Of a stretch of DNA of 64,000 nt, positions 60,395 through 64,000 are shown piece after piece; position 1 is the stretch's first letter; each line of letters begins with the position of its first letter. Below the pieces are notes generated by a model, which searched no databases, was not told the DNA's origin, and saw only the letters and a list, made by a program, of their open reading frames with translations. The position numbers and the translations under genes were made by a program. The stretch comes from Pseudomonadota bacterium. GTDB lineage: Bacteria > Pseudomonadota > Alphaproteobacteria > SP197. Location: positions 62,001 through 126,000 of the forward strand of contig JBCCIS010000009.1 in the NCBI GenBank assembly GCA_039028155.1. The letters run 5' to 3'.

Positions 60395-60874
60395 ATGAGT
60401 GCCTCGCCAATCCCGGCGGCCAGCCGCGACAAGATGCTGGCCGCCGAATCCATGACCCGGACCCTGGCTGAACAGATAGCCGGCCTCGCCAAGCCAGGCG
60501 ATCTGATCGCGCTTTGGGGTGATCTCGGCAGCGGCAAGACCAGCTTCGCGCGCGGCTTCATCACCGCGCTGACCGGCGAGACCGAGGTGCCCAGCCCGAC
60601 CTTCAGTCTGGTCCAGACCTATGACGCGCCCGACTTCGTCATCTGGCATTTCGACCTCTATCGGGTCGAGCAGACGCGCGATGTGCTGGAGCTCGGTTTC
60701 GATGATGCGCTGAACGACGATGTTCTCCTGGTCGAGTGGCCCGAACGGCTGGGCGATCTGCTGCCGGACGATCGGCTCGACCTGCGTTTTCGCATGGTCG
60801 CCGCGGGCGGACGGTTCGTGCGCCTGGAAGGTCACGGCAATTGGGCCGAGCGGCTGAACACGCTGCCGTCATGA
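60395..60874 (+). CDS. tsaE: tRNA threonylcarbamoyladenosine biosynthesis protein TsaE
   Basis: 159 residues with Walker A LWGDLGSGKTSFARGF (about residues 40-55), PSPTFSLVQTYDAP, WHFDLYRVEQTRDVLELGFD and VEWPERLGDLLP. It is the ATPase of the t6A synthesis complex. Its stop overlaps the amgK start by 4 bases. Confidence 0.96.
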   Translation: MSASPIPAASRDKMLAAESMTRTLAEQIAGLAKPGDLIALWGDLGSGKTSFARGFITALTGETEVPSPTFSLVQTYDAPDFVIWHFDLYRVEQTRDVLELGFDDALNDDVLLVEWPERLGDLLPDDRLDLRFRMVAAGGRFVRLEGHGNWAERLNTLPS

Positions 60875-61857
60875 GCGAGCGCGAGACGCTGATCAGGGCG
60901 TTCCTGGAACGGCACGGTTGGGCCGACGCCGAACGGCGCGTGCTGGCCGGCGATGCGTCCTTCCGCCGCTACGATCGGCTTAGCCGGGACGGTGAGATGA
61001 TGGTCCTGATGGACGCGCCGCCACCGCACGAGGATGTCCGGCCGTTCGACCAGATTGCCCGGCACCTTCGCCAACTGGGCCTGGGCGCGCCGGAAATCGT
61101 CGCGGCCGACGCCGAGGCTGGCCTGCTGCTGATCGAGGATCTGGGTGACGATCTCTTCAGCCGTGTGCTGCGCGACAGCAGCGCCGACGAGAGGCAGCTC
61201 TACGAGGCCGCCATTGACGTTCTGGTCACCCTGCACCGGGCCGGCGCCAAGGTAGACCTGCCGGCCTATGATGATGCGGTCATGCTGGACCGCGCCATCC
61301 TGCTGCTCGATTGGTTCATGCCGCTGGCGGGCCTGGAGGTGCCCGACCCGGCGCGCGCCGATTACATCGAGGCGTGGCGTGCCGTGCTGCCGCTCGCCCA
61401 TGACGGGCCGGACACGGTCATCCTGCGCGACTATCACGCCGACAACCTGATCTGGCTGCCGGAGCGCGGCGACATCCAAAAGGTCGGTCTGCTGGACTTT
61501 CAGGATGGCATGATCGGACCGTCCGCCTATGACATCGTCTCGCTTCTGGAAGACGCCCGGCGCGATGTTTCGCAGGAGACCGTCGCGGCCGCCAAAGCGC
61601 GCTATCTCGCGGCCTTTCCCGATCTCGCGCCGACGACGTTCGAGACCACTTATGCGGTGTGCGGCGCGCAGCGCAACTGCCGCATCATCGGTGTCTTCTG
61701 CCGCCTTTTGACCCGCGACGGCAAGCCCGGCTATCAGGATCTGATGGACCGCGTGTGGGGTCACCTTTCGCGTGATCTCGAGCATCCGGCCAACGCGCCG
61801 CTCGCCGCCTGGTTCGACCGCTGGGTACCGACGGACAGACGGACGCGGGCCGCATGA
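60871..61857 (+). CDS. amgK: N-acetylmuramate/N-acetylglucosamine kinase AmgK
   Basis: 328 residues, aminoglycoside-phosphotransferase fold: VLAGDASFRRYDRLSRDGEM, LLLIEDLGDDLFSRVL, the catalytic HxDxxxxN loop RDYHADNLIWL and GLLDFQDGMIGPSAYDIVSL (DFG-equivalent Asp). It phosphorylates the anomeric position of MurNAc or GlcNAc. The adjacent murU completes the recycling bypass, and fosfomycin tolerance is the usual consequence. Confidence 0.9.
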   Translation: MSERETLIRAFLERHGWADAERRVLAGDASFRRYDRLSRDGEMMVLMDAPPPHEDVRPFDQIARHLRQLGLGAPEIVAADAEAGLLLIEDLGDDLFSRVLRDSSADERQLYEAAIDVLVTLHRAGAKVDLPAYDDAVMLDRAILLLDWFMPLAGLEVPDPARADYIEAWRAVLPLAHDGPDTVILRDYHADNLIWLPERGDIQKVGLLDFQDGMIGPSAYDIVSLLEDARRDVSQETVAAAKARYLAAFPDLAPTTFETTYAVCGAQRNCRIIGVFCRLLTRDGKPGYQDLMDRVWGHLSRDLEHPANAPLAAWFDRWVPTDRRTRAA

Positions 61858-62567
61858 CGATGGTCAGGCGCGCCATGGTCCTGGCGGCGGGGCGCGGCGT
61901 GCGCCTGAAACCGCTGACCGACACGACGCCCAAGCCGCTGGTCGAGGTGGCCGGACGCACCCTGCTCGACCGCGCCCTCGATCGTTTCGCCGCCATGGAA
62001 CTGGTCGTCGTCAACGCCCATCATCTGGCCGACCAGGTGGCGGAACACCTTCACGCGCGGGCGCAGCCGCCGACTATACTGTCGCGTGAGGCCGACCTCC
62101 TGGACACCGGCATGGGCGTCAAGTACGCGTTGGTCGACCTCGGATCATCGCCATTCTTCATTTCCAGCGCCGACATTCTGATAACGACGGGCGCATCAGG
62201 CGACCCAGTCGACCGCTTGGCCGCGGCATGGGATGACGCGACGATGGACGCCTTGCTGCTGCTGCAACCGCGCGACATAGCAGGTGGGTTCCGGTCGCCC
62301 GGCGACTTTGACCTTGATCACGATGGCCGGCCGATACGCCGGGGCGACGCGCCGGCCGCCGACTACGTCTACGCCAGCACCCAACTGGTTCACCCGCGCC
62401 TGTTCGAAAACAGTCCCGACGAGCCGTTCTCGTTCAATCTTCTGTGGGACAAGGCGATCGCGGCCGGTCGGCTTTTCGCCATCGTGCACGATGGCGGCTG
62501 GTTCACCGTCGACACGCCGGAGAACCTGGCCGCCGCACCCAAGTGGCTTGCCCGCCATGGCGGCTAA
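61854..62567 (+). CDS. murU: MurNAc-1-phosphate uridylyltransferase MurU
   Basis: 237 residues with the nucleotidyltransferase motif VLAAGRGVRLKPLTDTTPKP (K-P-L), ALDRFAAMELVVVNAHHLAD, FFISSADILITTG and WFTVDTPENLAAA near the end. It makes UDP-MurNAc from MurNAc-1-P with amgK. It overlaps amgK by 4 and addB by 10 bases. Confidence 0.92.
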   Translation: MTMVRRAMVLAAGRGVRLKPLTDTTPKPLVEVAGRTLLDRALDRFAAMELVVVNAHHLADQVAEHLHARAQPPTILSREADLLDTGMGVKYALVDLGSSPFFISSADILITTGASGDPVDRLAAAWDDATMDALLLLQPRDIAGGFRSPGDFDLDHDGRPIRRGDAPAADYVYASTQLVHPRLFENSPDEPFSFNLLWDKAIAAGRLFAIVHDGGWFTVDTPENLAAAPKWLARHGG

Positions 62568-64000
62568 TCTCTTCACCATCGCGCCGGGCACGTCGTTTGT
62601 CGACGCGCTCGCCGCCGGTCTTCTGGAGCGGCATTGCGATCAGCCCGAACGTCTCGGCGAGACACTCATCCTGGTGCCGACCCGGCGCGCCAGCCGCGCG
62701 TTGCAGGAAGCGTTCGTGCGCCAGAGCGACGGCGCGGCGCTCATCCTGCCCAGCATGCAGCCACTGGGCGATGTCGATGAAGACGACCTGATTGCTGATC
62801 TCCTGGAGATAGGCGAAGAGGCCATCGATCTGCCTCCTGCCATCCCCACGCTGCAGCGCCAGTTGCTGCTGACGTCCCTGGTGCGCGGTGCCGGCACACA
62901 GGTCGGCGCCGGCAATGACGAGCAAGCCGCGCGCCTGGCCCGCGATCTCGCCCACCTGCTCGACGAGGTCGAAACGGCGGAGCTCGACTTTGACGCGCTC
63001 GACGGGCTTGTCGAAGGTGACCTGGCGCGCCACTGGCAGACCACCCTCACCTTCCTGCGCATCATCACCGAACAGTGGCCACGGATCTTGGAGGAGCGCG
63101 GCCTTGTTGACCCAGCGCAGCGCCGCAGCGCCCTGATCGACGCGCTGGCCGCGCGCTGGTCCCAGAACCCGCCAACGACACCGGTGATCGCGGCCGGCTC
63201 GACCGGCACCATACCGGCGAGCGCGCGTCTGATGGCGACGATCCTTGACTTGCCTGAAGGCGCAGTGGTCCTGCCCGGCCTCGACCGGCATCTCGCGGCG
63301 GAGACCTGGGACGCCATCGACGACACGCATCCGCAGGCGGCGATCAAGGCACTGCTTGATCACTTTGACAAAACACCGGCGGATGTCGCCGATTGGCCCT
63401 ACCCGGAAAAGGCTGAGTTACCGCGCAGCGATGCGGGCCGCCAGGCATTGCTGTCGGACGCCATGCTGCCGGCGACCGCGACGACCGCGTGGCAACGCCT
63501 GGACCCGGCCAACGACAGTGTCTTTGACGGCCTGAGCCTCATCGTCTGCGCCCATCAGCGCGAGGAGGCGCAGATCACCGCGCTCATCATGCGCCATGCG
63601 CTGCTGACACCGGGCAAAACCGCCGCGCTCGTCACCCGCGACCGGGGCCTTGCGCGCCGCACGGCGGCGGAGCTGAAGCGCTGGGGCGTCGAGGTCGACG
63701 ATTCGGCCGGCATGCCGCTTGCCGAGAGCGTGCCCGGCACTTTTTTGCGTCTGATCGCCGAGGTGGCGGTCGAACGCGCCGCGCCGATACCGTTGCTGGC
63801 GCTCCTGAAACATCCGTTCGCCGCGCTGGGCCGCGAGCCCGCACACCTGCGCAACCAGATCCGCCAGATCGAGCGGTTGGCGCTGCGCGGGCCACGGCCG
63901 GGTTCCGGCTTGTCCGGCCTGCGCGACGCGCTGACACGCCGGCCGGTCGATGCCGACCTCCTTGCCCTGATCGACGACATGGCAGAAGCCTTCTCGCCCC
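62558..64000 (+). CDS. addB: Double-strand break repair protein AddB (alphaproteobacterial type), N-terminal part
   Basis: The frame is open from ATG 62558 to the window edge (481 codons, 3' end not seen). The start has FTIAPGTSFVDALAAGLLER, then LILVPTRRASRALQEAF, which replaces the Walker A-like region of AddB, and AGSTGTIPASARLMATI, LDLPEGAVVLPGLDRHL and AHQREEAQITALIMRHALL. This is the AddB architecture with an inactivated helicase-like N-half; a nuclease domain would lie downstream. It works with AddA in recombinational repair. It overlaps murU by 10 bases. Confidence 0.93.

Overview
The window looks like a piece of a high-GC alphaproteobacterial chromosome, most likely Rhodospirillales-like. 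The gene neighbourhoods support this: lptC-lptA-lptB-rpoN-hpf-ptsN; a regulatory PTS run of short hprK, rapZ, EIIA, HPr and EI; tsaE-amgK-murU-addB; thrS-infC-rpmI-rplT-pheS-pheT; gltB/gltD; and the many dispersed palindromic intergenic repeats. No rRNA, CRISPR array or replication origin was seen. Two tRNAs are present: Ser-GGA and Leu-CAG.

Layout. (1) 1-5333: a tight + strand redox operon with the end of a haem peroxidase, a ThDP enzyme, a long nitroreductase-like protein, a small basic protein and a GMC oxidoreductase related to long-chain alcohol oxidases. (2) 5353-8867: a small two-TM protein, a secreted protein with nine 47-residue TPR repeats, and a membrane protein of unknown function. 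(3) About 8977-16092: an accessory island holding an IS3-family transposase remnant, a TetR-like remnant, a methyltransferase, a GFA-family protein, a CmcJ-like oxygenase, a tandem CaiB/BaiF CoA-transferase and the C-terminal remnant of a serine recombinase. It ends at the 3' end of tRNA-Ser. (4) 16707-20110 (-): a bufferin-type RiPP operon (precursor BufA, MNIO enzyme BufB, BufC, DoxX) preceded by a YHS-domain protein. (5) 20302-31000 (-): methyltransferase, lepA, then pheT-pheS-rplT-rpmI-infC-thrS, with two small + strand genes between. (6) 31053-40085: two glycosyltransferases, an alpha/beta hydrolase, an MscS-type channel, an SDR protein, queG, a GST and a GspE-N-like protein. (7) 40395-46386: gltB and gltD. 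(8) 46643-49295: uppP, a complex I NDUFA9-like protein, tRNA-Leu and rnd. (9) 49413-57720: LPS transport, sigma-54 and regulatory PTS. (10) 57932-64000: ahcY, a ferredoxin-NADP reductase, tsaE, amgK, murU and the start of addB.

How the genes work together. The core blocks are translation (thrS to pheT, lepA, tsaE), nitrogen assimilation (gltBD, rpoN, the nitrogen-type PTS), LPS export (lptCAB) and peptidoglycan recycling and carrier-lipid recycling (amgK-murU, uppP). The parts most likely to hold undescribed biology are the peroxidase/ThDP/nitroreductase/GMC operon, the CmcJ + tandem CoA-transferase island, the bufferin operon with its long precursor tail and intergenic hairpin, and a modular palindromic repeat (three copies at 23.9, 28.4 and 40.3 kb) whose blocks are rearranged between copies. 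All family assignments come from reading the sequence and were not checked against a database.
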